In this document: positions 1-9,144 of the stretch, piece after piece
How positions within the stretch are numbered: position 1 is the first letter of the stretch
How the letters are laid out: each line of letters opens with the position of its first letter
From: Novosphingobium sp.
GTDB taxonomy: Bacteria > Pseudomonadota > Alphaproteobacteria > Sphingomonadales > Sphingomonadaceae
Direction: 5' to 3'
DNA: 64,000 nucleotides
NCBI GenBank assembly: GCA_024236215.1
Contig: JACKKX010000005.1
Coordinates: forward strand, 124,001 to 188,000
Notes under the pieces: model-generated
Told to the model about the DNA's origin: nothing
What the model saw: the letters and a program-made list of their open reading frames with translations, nothing else
Databases searched by the model: none
Program-made: the position numbers and the translations under genes

Positions 1-1
1 C

Positions 2-1276
2 ACGGTCAGTGCGGTCAATGCCGATTTCTACGACGATCAGGGTAATATCATCGAGCAGGTCTATCGCGGGTTGACCCGGCGCGAGCGGCATGACGAACTG
101 ATTGAATTCGGGATCAGGGGCGCAGTCGAGCAGATCAGGCGCGCCTACGATATTGCCAGTGGCAAGGGCGCCATCAATATCAACGTGTTGTGGGAAATGG
201 GCGGCGCCCAGCAGGTGCTTGAGGGGGTTCTTGAGCGGACCCGCGGGCTGGTCACCGGGGTCACCTGTGGGGCCGGGATGCCCTACAAGCTGGCCGAGAT
301 CGCCGCGCGTTTCAACGTCAGCTACCTGCCGATCATCAGCTCCGCGCGCGCTTTCCGCGCCTTGTGGAAGCGGGCCTACAGCAAGGTTTCCGAGCTGATG
401 GCGGCGGTGGTTTACGAAGATCCGTGGCTGGCGGGCGGACACAACGGCCTGTCCAACGCCGAGGACCCACGCAAGCCCGAGGATCCCTATCCCCGCGTCA
501 AGGCGCTGCGCGATACCATGCGGGCTGAGGGGATCGCCGATAGCGTGCCGATCGTGATGGCGGGCGGGGTCTGGTATCTGCGTGACTGGGAACACTGGAT
601 CGACAATCCCGAGCTGGGTCAGATCGTGTTCCAATATGGCACCCGTCCTCTGCTGACCCAGGAAAGCCCGATCCCCCAGGCCTGGAAGGATCACCTGCGC
701 ACGCTCGAGGAAGGCGACGTGCTGCTGCACCGTTTTTCGCCGACGGGCTTCTACAGCTCGGCGGTGCGCAATCCATTCCTACGCAATCTTGAAGAGCGAT
801 CTGCGCGCCAGATTCCCTATTCAAAGGTTGAAGCCGGCGAACATACCGCGCGGCTCGACGTGGGGGTGGGCAACAAGAATTTCTGGGTAGCCCCGGCCGA
901 TCTGGAGCGAGCCCGCGACTGGGTGGGGCAGGGCTATCGCGAAGGCCTGCGCACGCCCGATGACACCATCGTCTTCGTCAGCGAGGAAGAACGCGGTGTG
1001 ATCCAGAAGGATCAGAAAGACTGCATGGGCTGCCTTTCGCATTGCGGTTTTTCGTCGTGGAAGGACCACGACGACTACACCACCGGCTACCTTGCCGACC
1101 CGCGCAGCTTCTGCATCCAGAAAACGCTCAAGGCGATCATCCATGGCGAGGATATCGATCGGAACCTGATGTTCGCCGGTCATGCCGCGTTCAACTTCAA
1201 GACCGACCCGTTCTATTCCAACGGCTTCACGCCGACGGTGAAGCAACTGGTCGACCGGATCCTGACCGGGGACTGA
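2..1276 (+). CDS. Nitronate monooxygenase family flavoprotein (5' end outside window)
   Basis: The reading frame is open from the left edge, so the N-terminus is missing; about 424 residues are visible. The family (NPD/2-nitropropane dioxygenase-like, FMN-dependent TIM barrel) oxidises nitronates or acts as an NAD(P)H:flavin oxidoreductase in the cytoplasm. Family marks seen are GMPYKLAE, the glycine-histidine loop AGGHNG (bases 430-447) and a barrel strand VPIVMAGGVWYL. An unusual cysteine group, CMGCLSHCG, lies near the C-terminus. A TTG at 71 could be read as a start but lies inside conserved-looking sequence, so it is not the real one. Substrate is unknown. Confidence 0.8.
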   Translation, partial: TVSAVNADFYDDQGNIIEQVYRGLTRRERHDELIEFGIRGAVEQIRRAYDIASGKGAININVLWEMGGAQQVLEGVLERTRGLVTGVTCGAGMPYKLAEIAARFNVSYLPIISSARAFRALWKRAYSKVSELMAAVVYEDPWLAGGHNGLSNAEDPRKPEDPYPRVKALRDTMRAEGIADSVPIVMAGGVWYLRDWEHWIDNPELGQIVFQYGTRPLLTQESPIPQAWKDHLRTLEEGDVLLHRFSPTGFYSSAVRNPFLRNLEERSARQIPYSKVEAGEHTARLDVGVGNKNFWVAPADLERARDWVGQGYREGLRTPDDTIVFVSEEERGVIQKDQKDCMGCLSHCGFSSWKDHDDYTTGYLADPRSFCIQKTLKAIIHGEDIDRNLMFAGHAAFNFKTDPFYSNGFTPTVKQLVDRILTGD

Positions 1277-1284
1277 TTGGCCAA

Positions 1285-1314
1285 AGCGGCCTTGCGCTAA
1301 TAAGGAAGGCCGCT
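1285..1314. terminator. Bidirectional hairpin between convergent genes
   Basis: Perfect 9-bp inverted repeat AGCGGCCTT / AAGGCCGCT with a 12-base loop, between the monooxygenase stop and the amtB stop. It can serve both convergent genes; there is no long T-run. Confidence 0.6.
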
Positions 1315-2618
1315 CAATCCATTTCCCAGGCGCGCTCGCCGTGGCTGGCAAGATCCAGCCCTTCGCGCTCGTCGTCTTCGGATACCCGCATCGGGAAGGC
1401 CAGGCTTACCATCACCGCGATCACCGCACTGGCGACCGCCGACCAGATCGCAACCGCGCCGACGCCGACGAATTGGGCGGCGAGCTGGCTGACCATGGTC
1501 TTGCCCTCGTCGAAGCCGACGCCGCCGAAGGCGGGGCTGATCAACACGCCAAGCAGGACCGATCCGGTCATCCCGCCCACCCCGTGAACCGCGAAGACAT
1601 CGAGCGAATCGTCGATCTTGAGCTTCTGTTTGACGATCTGGATCATCGGGAAGCAGACGAGTGCGGCGGCAAGACCAAGCAAGATCGCGCCGCCGGGCGA
1701 AACGTAACCCGCTGCGGGCGTGACCGTCGCCAGTCCGGCGATCGCGCCGGTGGCGAAACCGATGCTGGTGGCCTTGCCGACCTTGATCCGCTCGATCAGG
1801 ATCCACATCAGCGCCGCCACGCAGGCCGCGACATGGGTGTTGATGATCGCCATCGCCGCATCGTCGTTGGCGGCAAGGGCGGAACCGCCGTTGAAACCGA
1901 ACCACCCCATCCACAGCATAGCCGCTCCGACCATGGTCAGCGATGGGCTGTGCGGCAGCATCAGGGTGCGGGGAAAGCCTTGCCGTTTGCCCAGCAGCAG
2001 CGCGGCAACCAGCGCCGATACCCCTGCGGTGGTGTGGACCACGATCCCGCCGGCGAAATCCTTGGTTCCCATAGCTGCCGAAAGCCAGCCGCCACCCCAC
2101 AGCCAGTGCGCAACTGGAGCATAGACTATCAGGCCCCACAAGGCGCTGAACCCGACCACCCAGCCGAACCGGGCACGATCGGCCCAGGCGCCGACCATCA
2201 GCGCCGGAGTGATCGCGGCGAAAATCATCTGGAACAGGGCAAAGGCGCTTTCGGGGATCGCCGTTCCTTCGCGGACATTGCCCAGATCGAGCAGCATCCA
2301 GGCATTCCCGGCACCAAGCCACCCGTTGGTGACATGGCCGAAAGCCACCGAATAGCCGCACACGATCCAAAGTAGTGAAGCGATTGCCGCGATCGCGCCG
2401 ACTTGGATCATCACCGAAAGGAAGTTCTTTGTGCGCACCAGCCCGCCGTAGAACAGCGTAAGCCCGGGCATTGTCATCAGCAGGACGAGCGCCGCCGAAG
2501 TCAGGATCCAGGCCGTGTCGCCGCTGTCGGCCACATCGTCTAGCGCATCCTGCGCCAGTGCAGCGACGGGCATCAGGGCAGCGATGGTGGCAAGGCCCAG
2601 GGCCCCGATCTTGCGCAT
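1314..2618 (-). CDS. amtB: Ammonium transporter AmtB
   Basis: Inner-membrane Amt/Rh channel importing ammonium. 434 residues with a cleavable signal peptide (residues 1-22, ending ALA-Q) followed by about eleven membrane helices. The pore twin histidines are visible at H195 (GGIVVH) and H345 (FAVHG), and D147 in GAWADR matches the structural aspartate of the family. The cytoplasmic tail ends in EREGLDLASHGERAW, typical of the GlnK-regulated C-terminus. No glnK gene is adjacent: the neighbour upstream is a 2-hydroxyacid dehydrogenase, so PII control would come from a gene elsewhere. Confidence 0.95.
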   Translation of the reverse strand: MRKIGALGLATIAALMPVAALAQDALDDVADSGDTAWILTSAALVLLMTMPGLTLFYGGLVRTKNFLSVMIQVGAIAAIASLLWIVCGYSVAFGHVTNGWLGAGNAWMLLDLGNVREGTAIPESAFALFQMIFAAITPALMVGAWADRARFGWVVGFSALWGLIVYAPVAHWLWGGGWLSAAMGTKDFAGGIVVHTTAGVSALVAALLLGKRQGFPRTLMLPHSPSLTMVGAAMLWMGWFGFNGGSALAANDDAAMAIINTHVAACVAALMWILIERIKVGKATSIGFATGAIAGLATVTPAAGYVSPGGAILLGLAAALVCFPMIQIVKQKLKIDDSLDVFAVHGVGGMTGSVLLGVLISPAFGGVGFDEGKTMVSQLAAQFVGVGAVAIWSAVASAVIAVMVSLAFPMRVSEDDEREGLDLASHGERAWEMD

Positions 2619-2682
2619 GAGCAGTCCTCTCCCAGCGCCGCAACCGCGGCGATTCCTTCCGCCGGTCGCTTAGAGCAACAAA

Positions 2683-2702
2683 TGCGGCGCGGGCAAGCCG
2701 CA
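2683..2702 (-). terminator. Terminator after the 2-hydroxyacid dehydrogenase
   Basis: Stem TGCGGC/GCCGCA with an 8-base loop. Read on the minus strand it is followed by TTTGTTGCT, and it lies 29 bases past the dehydrogenase stop, so it probably separates that gene from amtB. Confidence 0.5.
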
Positions 2703-2731
2703 GTCTGAATGGATGTTGCGCGGCGGGACGA

Positions 2732-3751
2732 TCATGCCCAGCCTTCAAGCACCTGATCGGGCGGGCGGTGGCCATCGACCCAGAAGCGGATATTGGCGAT
2801 CACCTTTTCGCCGGCGTGTTCGCGTCCTTCTTCGGTGGCGCTGCCCATGTGGGGCAGTGTGATGACGTTGGGAAGCGCAATCAGGCGCGGATCGACCTGT
2901 GGCTCGCGGGCGTAGACATCGAGTCCCGCGCCGCCGATGTGGCCGGATTGCAAGGCCGCGATCAGGGCTTCTTCGTCGATCAGGTCGCCGCGCGCGGTGT
3001 TGATAACGAATGCGCCTCGCTTCATCGAGGCAAGGCGCGTTGCGTTGAGTACGTGGTGGGTTTCGGCGCCGGCCGGGCAATGCAGGGTCAAGACGTCGGC
3101 CTCTGCGATCAAGCGATCCAGATCGGGTTCGTAGCGTGCACCCAGCATCGATTCGAGGCTGGCGGGAAGCGGGCGGCGGTTATGGTAGGCAACGTCCATG
3201 CCGAAGGCACGCGCCCGGTGCGCCACGGCCTGCCCGATCCGGCCCATGCCCACAATGGCCAGTCGCTTGCCACCGATCGAGCGGCCCAGCAGGGTTGATG
3301 GCGCCCACCCGGTCCACTTGCCGTCGCGCACCAGGCGGCTGCCTTCGCCAAGGCGGCGCGGGACCGAGAGGACCAGCATCATTGTGAGGTCCGCGGTGTC
3401 GTCGGTGAATACGCCCGGAGTGTTGGTGACGATGATCTTGCGCGCCCGCGCGGCACCCAGATCGATATGTTCGATACCGGCACCGAAATTGGCGATCAGG
3501 CCCAGCCGGTCCCCGGCGGCCTCGATCATCCCGGCGTCGATCCGATCGGTCACCGTCGGCACGAGAACATCGCTGGTACGCATCGCCGCGATCATCTCGT
3601 CCCGGCTCAAGGGTCGATCTTCGAGATTGAGCACGACATCGAACAGTTCGCGCATCCGCGCTTCGACCGAGGGCAGCAGATGACGCGTCACATGGACGCG
3701 CGGTTTGCCGTCGATGCGGTGCCTGTTGGGAGTATCGGTGACCACAGTCAT
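2732..3751 (-). CDS. NAD(P)-dependent D-2-hydroxyacid dehydrogenase
   Basis: 339-residue cytosolic oxidoreductase of the D-isomer-specific 2-hydroxyacid dehydrogenase family, closest in style to glyoxylate/hydroxypyruvate reductases. The Rossmann motif GMGRIG is at 168-173. Catalytic Arg254 (NTARGD), Glu283 (AREP) and His301 (LPHMGSAT) are all present, so it should be active. The start is the ATG giving MTVVTDTP. It reads toward amtB but is separated by a hairpin. The exact substrate cannot be told from sequence. Confidence 0.85.
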   Translation of the reverse strand: MTVVTDTPNRHRIDGKPRVHVTRHLLPSVEARMRELFDVVLNLEDRPLSRDEMIAAMRTSDVLVPTVTDRIDAGMIEAAGDRLGLIANFGAGIEHIDLGAARARKIIVTNTPGVFTDDTADLTMMLVLSVPRRLGEGSRLVRDGKWTGWAPSTLLGRSIGGKRLAIVGMGRIGQAVAHRARAFGMDVAYHNRRPLPASLESMLGARYEPDLDRLIAEADVLTLHCPAGAETHHVLNATRLASMKRGAFVINTARGDLIDEEALIAALQSGHIGGAGLDVYAREPQVDPRLIALPNVITLPHMGSATEEGREHAGEKVIANIRFWVDGHRPPDQVLEGWA

Positions 3752-3809
3752 GACAATTGTCTGCGCTAGGCCGTTGCGGGCGCCATGGTCAAGCGGCTAT
3801 CAGTTGGCG

Positions 3810-4280
3810 ATGCGCATCTATCGACCTGCATTTCCCTCGGCCGTGGCACTGACACTCGCGACTCCGCTCCTCGCCCAGGATGTTCAAACCCCTTACTGGG
3901 CTTCGATCCGTCCCGACGAGCTCAACATGCGCGTCGGTCCGGGTGAGGAATACCGTATCGCCTGGGTTTATCGCCGCGCGCACCTGCCGCTCAAGGTGCT
4001 GCGCCTCAAGGAAGGCTGGCGTTTGGTGCAGGATCCCGATGGTGCGCAGGGCTGGGTTCTCGCCCGTTTTCTGACCCGCGAGCGTACCGGCTATGTCCGC
4101 GGACAAGAGCCCGCAGCCATGCGAGAGGAGGGCAATGGATCGGCCCGCCTGCTCTGGCGTGCGGCTCCGGGTGTGATCGGCCTGCTGGGCGATTGCAGCA
4201 ATGGCTGGTGCGCATTCGCGGTCGGTCCACGCAAGGGCTGGATCGAGCAGACCCGGCTCTGGGGCGCGGGTGAACCCTGA
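3810..4280 (+). CDS. Secreted SH3-domain protein
   Basis: 156 residues from ATG 3810 (MRIYRPAF), with a short signal peptide ending near LLAQ and two bacterial SH3-like repeats (about residues 25-85 and 95-150). The sequence NMRVGPGEEYRIAWVY is the typical first SH3 strand pair. Such proteins usually bind cell-wall or envelope targets in the periplasm. A longer in-frame start at 3705 exists but would run into the 5' end of the divergent dehydrogenase and spoil the signal peptide, so 3810 is preferred. A cysteine pair (GDCSNGWC) could form a disulphide. Specific role unknown. Confidence 0.75.
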   Translation: MRIYRPAFPSAVALTLATPLLAQDVQTPYWASIRPDELNMRVGPGEEYRIAWVYRRAHLPLKVLRLKEGWRLVQDPDGAQGWVLARFLTRERTGYVRGQEPAAMREEGNGSARLLWRAAPGVIGLLGDCSNGWCAFAVGPRKGWIEQTRLWGAGEP

Positions 4281-4289
4281 ACGCCTGTC

Positions 4290-4320
4290 CGGAGCCGGGA
4301 TTCAATAAGTCCCGGCTCCG
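4290..4320. terminator. Bidirectional terminator
   Basis: Perfect 11-bp inverted repeat CGGAGCCGGGA / TCCCGGCTCCG with a 9-base loop, exactly between two convergent genes (SH3 protein and lipoprotein). Confidence 0.8.
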
Positions 4321-4328
4321 GCCTGGGT

Positions 4329-4718
4329 TTACTTGGCGCGCGGCTTGACCTGAACCGTGTTGCCCTTGGAATCGGTTGCGGTGAAGCTGCCATCGGCAGC
4401 CCTTGTGCTCTCGGTAAAGCATTCTTCGGCGGCGCCCTCGGGCACGAAGCAGGTCTTGCCATCCTTGACCGCCCAGGTGCCCTTGGCCGTTACCTTGCCC
4501 GCACCATCCTGGTCCGAATAGGTACCGTCGGCATTGAGCGTCGAGCTTCCAGTGGTTCCATCGGGGTTGGTGACATCGTAGGTCCCGGCATCGGGGCTTT
4601 GAACAGCCGCCGGTGCGGCGGCAGCTTCGGTGGGGGCGCTTTCTTCCGCAGCCGGAGCCTCGGCCTTCTGGCAGGCGCCAAGCGACAACGCAGCAGCACC
4701 GACAAGGATTACACGCAC
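4329..4718 (-). CDS. Small lipoprotein, unknown function
   Basis: 129 residues. The N-terminus MRVILVGAAALSLGAC carries a lipobox (LGAC, Cys16), so it should be a diacylated envelope lipoprotein. An Ala/Glu/Pro-rich linker (about 20-42) is followed by a small beta-rich domain with a repeated motif, YDVTNPDGTTG and NADGTYSDQDG, and two further cysteines (CFVPEG, CFTES) that may pair. It is flanked by a strong terminator and lies 74 bases downstream of the thiolase gene. No function can be assigned. Confidence 0.7.
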   Translation of the reverse strand: MRVILVGAAALSLGACQKAEAPAAEESAPTEAAAAPAAVQSPDAGTYDVTNPDGTTGSSTLNADGTYSDQDGAGKVTAKGTWAVKDGKTCFVPEGAAEECFTESTRAADGSFTATDSKGNTVQVKPRAK

Positions 4719-4792
4719 GGTATCTCTCCCTTCCGTTCGCGACCGGAAGGGAGTGCTATCACAGCTGCAGAAGGATGCCTAATTCCGTAGCG

Positions 4793-5989
4793 TCAGACCA
4801 GCTCGACCGCGATCGCCGTCGCCTCGCCGCCGCCGATGCAGAGCGAGGCGATGCCCTTGGTCTTGCCGTGACGCTTGAGCGCGGCGATCAGGGTGGTGAT
4901 GATCCGCGCGCCCGAGGCACCAATCGGATGACCGAGTGCGGTCGCACCGCCGTGGACGTTGATTTTCTCGTGCGGGATGCCAAGATCGTGCATCGCGAAC
5001 ATCGCGACGCAGGCGAACGCTTCGTTCACCTCGAACAGATCGACATCGCCGATCGACCACCCGGCACGTTCCAGCACCTTCCCGATCGCGCCAACCGGTG
5101 CGGTCGTGAAGTCCTTGGGTGCCTGGGCGTGGGCCGCCATGGCGACGATCCGGGCCGCCGGCGTCAAACCCTTTTCGGCGGCGACGCTCTGCCGGGTGAG
5201 GACCAGCGCGGCGGCACCGTCGGAGATCGAGCTTGAGGTTGCGGCGGTGATCGTGCCGTCCTTGGCGAATGCGGGCTTGAGCGCCGGGATCTTGTCGGGA
5301 CGGCCCTTGCCGGGCTGCTCGTCGGTGTCGACCACGGTCTCGCCGGCGCGGCTGACAACCGTGACCGGTGCGATTTCGGCGGCAAAGGCTCCATCGGCAA
5401 TCGCCGCCTGGGCGCGGCGCAGCGATTCGATCGCATAGCCATCCTGCGCCTCGCGGGTCAGCTGGTACTCATTGGCGGTGTCCTGGGCGAAGGTACCCAT
5501 GGCCCGGCTCGGTTCATAGGCGTCTTCAAGTCCGTCGAGGAACATGTGGTCATAGGCGGTATCGTGGCCGATCCGCGCACCCGAACGATGTTTCTTAAGG
5601 ATGTAGGGGGCGTTGGTCATGCTTTCCATGCCGCCCGCCACCACCAGATCGATCGAGCCCGAGGCCAGTGCCTCGGCGCCCATGATCACGGTCTGCATGC
5701 CCGAGCCACAGACCTTGTTGACGGTCGTCGCCTGGACCGACTGGGGAAGCCCGGCCTTGATCGTCGCCTGACGGGCAGGGGCCTGGCCAAGTCCGGCCGG
5801 AAGCACGCAGCCCATATAGACCCGCTCAACCTGGGCGCCATCGACCCCGGCGCGCTCAACCGCAGCCTTGATCGCGCTGGCGCCGAGGTCGGTCGCCGCA
5901 ACGTCAGACAGTGCGCCCTGCATCGCCCCCATCGGGGTGCGGGCATAGGAAAGGATCACGATCGGGTCGGCTGCGGAAAACTGGGCCAT
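4793..5989 (-). CDS. Acetyl-CoA C-acetyltransferase (thiolase)
   Basis: 398 residues from ATG 5989 (MAQFSAADPI); an upstream ATG at 6025 only adds 12 non-conserved residues. Biosynthetic-type thiolase, condensing two acetyl-CoA to acetoacetyl-CoA or the reverse. Catalytic residues are visible: nucleophile Cys94 (NKVCGSGMQ), His354 (LGHPIGASGAR) and Cys384 (CIGGGEA). Length fits the tetrameric thiolase family. No phaB or beta-oxidation partner is next to it, so its pathway (PHB, acetoacetate or isoleucine degradation) is open. Confidence 0.9.
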   Translation of the reverse strand: MAQFSAADPIVILSYARTPMGAMQGALSDVAATDLGASAIKAAVERAGVDGAQVERVYMGCVLPAGLGQAPARQATIKAGLPQSVQATTVNKVCGSGMQTVIMGAEALASGSIDLVVAGGMESMTNAPYILKKHRSGARIGHDTAYDHMFLDGLEDAYEPSRAMGTFAQDTANEYQLTREAQDGYAIESLRRAQAAIADGAFAAEIAPVTVVSRAGETVVDTDEQPGKGRPDKIPALKPAFAKDGTITAATSSSISDGAAALVLTRQSVAAEKGLTPAARIVAMAAHAQAPKDFTTAPVGAIGKVLERAGWSIGDVDLFEVNEAFACVAMFAMHDLGIPHEKINVHGGATALGHPIGASGARIITTLIAALKRHGKTKGIASLCIGGGEATAIAVELV

Positions 5990-6080
5990 TGCTGCATGCC
6001 TCACGGGTTGGGGTTTTCGCCCCACCCATAATGCTGCGTTGCAACAATGGCAACCAGCCTGTCAGCCGCGGAAACGGGCC

Positions 6081-6557
6081 TTACTTGCTGCCCAGCGATT
6101 CCCCGAATGCCTTCGAGGATGCCTGCCAATAGGCCACATTGTCGATGAACAGTTCCTCGCTCATCCCGCCCTGTTCCAGGTCAACGTCGAACTCCATCGT
6201 CGCGTCGCCATCGTTGTCGATATAGAAACGGCCCCAGCGGTGATCGCGTGACCAGGAGTTGATATCGTCAAGCGATGGACGCTTCTTGTTCGCGAAGCTG
6301 GCATAAAACTGGACCGACTTGCAGTTTGCATCGTTGTCGTCGCATCCGGCGAGGATAATCGCGAAGGGTACGCTGGTGTTGGAAACGATCACCATCTTGC
6401 CGCTCTTGGTGCTTTCAAGCTTGGCAGTGGCGCCGGCCTTATTGAGCACATCGGTGATCTGGGCGGCATCGGCCACCACGTTCCTGGCGAGCGCAGGAGC
6501 GGCAACAAATGCGGCGGCGAGAGCAGAAGTGGTGATCAGATTGCTAAGAAGTGACAT
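6081..6557 (-). CDS. Exported YbjN-domain protein
   Basis: 158 residues with a signal peptide (MSLLSNLITTS to about residue 24, AALARN). The mature part resembles the YbjN fold: VADAAQITDVLNKAG, a central beta meander, and FYIDNDGDATMEFDVDLEQGGMSEE. Family proteins in this order are usually annotated as YbjN-domain proteins of unknown role. Two cysteines (GCDDNDANC) may form a disulphide in the periplasm. It stands alone, between the thiolase and the divergent aldehyde dehydrogenase. Confidence 0.65.
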   Translation of the reverse strand: MSLLSNLITTSALAAAFVAAPALARNVVADAAQITDVLNKAGATAKLESTKSGKMVIVSNTSVPFAIILAGCDDNDANCKSVQFYASFANKKRPSLDDINSWSRDHRWGRFYIDNDGDATMEFDVDLEQGGMSEELFIDNVAYWQASSKAFGESLGSK

Positions 6558-6666
6558 GTACGGTTCTCCCTTGTCCCACTTCGCTTAGCGCGATAGGCCG
6601 GACCCTGCTTGGAAAATCGCGACGCGACGGAAAGTGCGCGCGGCAAAAGGTCGGAGAGGAAACAAC

Positions 6667-8100
6667 ATGAGCACATCTGAAATCGAACGCATGGATCGCA
6701 TCCTCGCCGCTCAGCGTGCGTCCTTTACCGCGGCCCTGCCGGAACCGGTTGCTGTCCGGCGTGACCGCATCGATCGGGCAATCGCGTTGCTGATCGATCA
6801 CAAGGATGCCTTTGCCAGTGCCGTTTCGGCGGATTTCGGGCATCGCAGCGTCGAGCAGACCCTGATGACCGATATCATGCCTTCGGTTGGCGCGCTTAAG
6901 CACTCCAAGAAGCATTTCGAGGCCTGGAGCCGCAACGAAAAGCGCAAGCCGATGTTCCCGCTGGGGCTGATCGGCGCCAAGGCGGAAGTGATGTATCAGC
7001 CCAAGGGCGTGGTCGGGGTGATGGCTCCGTGGAATTTCCCCGTGGGCATGGTGATGGTGCCGATGGCTGGTATCCTCGCCGCGGGCAACCGGGCGATGAT
7101 CAAGCCGAGCGAATTTACCGAGCGCGTCGCGGATCTCTTCGCAGAGTTGGTGCCGCAATATTTCGCCGAAGAGGAAATGGCCGTGTTCACCGGCGGGGTT
7201 GAGGTAGGCGTGGCCTTTTCCAAGCTTGCTTTCGATCACCTGATCTTCACCGGGGCGACCAGTGTTGGCAAGCACATCATGCGTGCTGCGGCGGACAATC
7301 TGGTCCCGATCACGCTCGAGCTTGGCGGCAAATCGCCCACTTTTGTCGGTCGCAGCGCCAACAAGAAGCAGGCGGGCGAGCGGATCGCGATGGGCAAGAT
7401 GATGAACGCCGGGCAGATTTGCCTCGCGCCCGACTATCTGATGGTCGCGCGCGAACAGGAAGACGAGGTGATCGGCAGCATCCAGAAAGGCGTGGCCGCG
7501 ATGTATCCGGCGCTGCTCAATAACGATGACTACACTTCGGTGGTCAACGGGCGGAATTACGAGCGCCTTCAGGGCTACCTTGCCGATGCCAGAGAGAAGG
7601 GCGCCGAGCTGATCGAGGTCAACCCGGCTGGTGAGGATTTCTCCAGCTCCAACGGCAACAAGATGCCACTGACCATCGTACGCGGGGTCAACGACGATAT
7701 GAAGGTGATGCAGGAGGAGATCTTTGGCCCGATCCTTCCGGTCATGACCTACGATTCGATCGATCAGGCGATCGACTATGTCAATTCGCATGACCGACCG
7801 CTGGGGCTCTACTATTTCGGCAGCGACCGCGCCGAGGAGCAAAAGGTGCTCAGCCGCACGATCTCGGGCGGGGTGACCGTCAACGATGTGCTGTTCCACA
7901 ACGCCATGGAGGACCTGCCGTTTGGCGGAGTCGGCCCTTCTGGCATGGGTGCCTATCATGGGCTCGACGGGTTCAAGACCTTCAGCCATGCCCGCGCCGT
8001 CTATCGCCAGAGCGGGCTCGACGTCGGCAATTTGTCGGGCTTCAAGCCGCCCTATGGCAAGCAGTCCCAGGCCACGCTCAAGCGCGAATTGAAGAAATAG
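6667..8100 (+). CDS. Coniferyl-type aldehyde dehydrogenase
   Basis: 477 residues from ATG 6667, preceded by GGAGAGGAAACAAC, a good ribosome site. NAD(P)-dependent class-3-like aldehyde dehydrogenase. Catalytic Cys252 (NAGQICLAPDY) and Glu218 (LELGGKSP) are present, with the cofactor motif FTGATSVGKH. The sequence resembles coniferyl aldehyde dehydrogenases, which oxidise lignin-derived aromatic aldehydes to acids; other hydrophobic aldehydes are possible. Monocistronic: followed by a 105-base gap before the nuo operon. Confidence 0.85.
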   Translation: MSTSEIERMDRILAAQRASFTAALPEPVAVRRDRIDRAIALLIDHKDAFASAVSADFGHRSVEQTLMTDIMPSVGALKHSKKHFEAWSRNEKRKPMFPLGLIGAKAEVMYQPKGVVGVMAPWNFPVGMVMVPMAGILAAGNRAMIKPSEFTERVADLFAELVPQYFAEEEMAVFTGGVEVGVAFSKLAFDHLIFTGATSVGKHIMRAAADNLVPITLELGGKSPTFVGRSANKKQAGERIAMGKMMNAGQICLAPDYLMVAREQEDEVIGSIQKGVAAMYPALLNNDDYTSVVNGRNYERLQGYLADAREKGAELIEVNPAGEDFSSSNGNKMPLTIVRGVNDDMKVMQEEIFGPILPVMTYDSIDQAIDYVNSHDRPLGLYYFGSDRAEEQKVLSRTISGGVTVNDVLFHNAMEDLPFGGVGPSGMGAYHGLDGFKTFSHARAVYRQSGLDVGNLSGFKPPYGKQSQATLKRELKK

Positions 8101-8205
8101 GGGATTTTGCCGGTTTCGGCGGTGCTTCTAGGGGTTTGACCACTTGCGTGGGCGGAGCGGCGGGACTAGGGCGCGCACATCGCTTGGCAACGTCGAGTCA
8201 GTGCA

Positions 8206-8580
8206 TTGGTCGACCTTTCGCAATACCTGCCGATCCTCATCTACCTGGGGATTGCTTTCGCCCTTTCCGCGGCCTTTGTGTTTCTGCCGATGGGCGTTTC
8301 GGTGCTGACCGGAACCCATCAGCCGACGGAGGAAAAGAACAGCGAATATGAATGCGGCTTCCCCGCCTTCGAGGAACCGCGCAGCCAGTTTGACGTGCGC
8401 TTCTACCTGGTCGCGATCCTGTTCATCGTCTTCGATCTTGAAGCGGCATTCCTGTTTCCCTGGGCCGTGAGCCTCAACGAGACCGGCTGGGCCGGATGGG
8501 CGGCGATGATGGTGTTCATCTTCGAACTGGTGATTGGCCTGGTCTATGCCTGGAAGAAGGGAGCTCTGGACTGGGAATGA
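8206..8580 (+). CDS. nuoA: NADH-quinone oxidoreductase subunit A
   Basis: First gene of the complex I operon. 124 residues with three membrane helices; the loop [11 protein letters not shown] with its conserved Glu/Cys is the NuoA/ND3 hallmark. The start is TTG 8206 ([10 protein letters not shown]), weak and without a strong ribosome site. I see no convincing promoter in 8101-8205, only a TTGACC without a well-placed -10. Confidence 0.95.
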   Translation: MVDLSQYLPILIYLGIAFALSAAFVFLPMGVSVLTGTHQPTEEKNSEYECGFPAFEEPRSQFDVRFYLVAILFIVFDLEAAFLFPWAVSLNETGWAGWAAMMVFIFELVIGLVYAWKKGALDWE

Positions 8581-9134
8581 GCACTCTGTTGAACTCCGCG
8601 GGGCAGCCGCTCGCCGCTTCCGGTGCTCCGGCCGCACCCGATCAGGCCTTCTTCACCAGCCTTACCGCCGAGGTGAATGACAAGGGTTTCCTCGTCACCA
8701 GCACCGAAGAACTGTTCCAGTGGGCCCGCACCGGCTCGCTGTGGTGGATGACCTTCGGCCTCGCCTGCTGCGCGGTCGAGATGATCCACGCCAACATGCC
8801 GCGCTACGACCTTGAACGTTTCGGCTTTGCCCCGCGCGCCAGCCCGCGCCAGTCCGACGTGATGATCGTGGCGGGTACGCTGTGCAACAAGATGGCCCCG
8901 GCGCTGCGCAAGGTCTATGACCAGATGTCGGAGCCCAAGTATGTGATCTCGATGGGCTCGTGCGCCAATGGCGGCGGCTACTATCACTATTCCTATTCGG
9001 TGGTGCGCGGGTGTGACCGGATCGTGCCGGTCGACATTTACATCCCCGGTTGCCCGCCGACCGCCGAGGCGTTGATGTATGGGGTGATGCAGCTCCAGCG
9101 CAAGATCCGCCGCGTCGGCACGGTTGAGCGGTGA
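8577..9134 (+). CDS. nuoB: NADH-quinone oxidoreductase subunit B
   Basis: Peripheral subunit carrying the terminal 4Fe-4S cluster N2 next to the quinone site. 185 residues from ATG 8577, overlapping the nuoA stop (ATGA). Cluster ligands are visible at Cys64/Cys65 (LACCAVEM), Cys129 (GSCANGG) and Cys159 (IPGCPPT). Confidence 0.97.
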   Translation: MSTLLNSAGQPLAASGAPAAPDQAFFTSLTAEVNDKGFLVTSTEELFQWARTGSLWWMTFGLACCAVEMIHANMPRYDLERFGFAPRASPRQSDVMIVAGTLCNKMAPALRKVYDQMSEPKYVISMGSCANGGGYYHYSYSVVRGCDRIVPVDIYIPGCPPTAEALMYGVMQLQRKIRRVGTVER

Positions 9135-9144
9135 GGGCCAGGCG

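Noticed and set aside
8101-8205. Promoter for the nuo operon (TTGACC at 8136)
   Set aside because: No -10 element at a workable distance; the nearest candidate is over 20 bases away.
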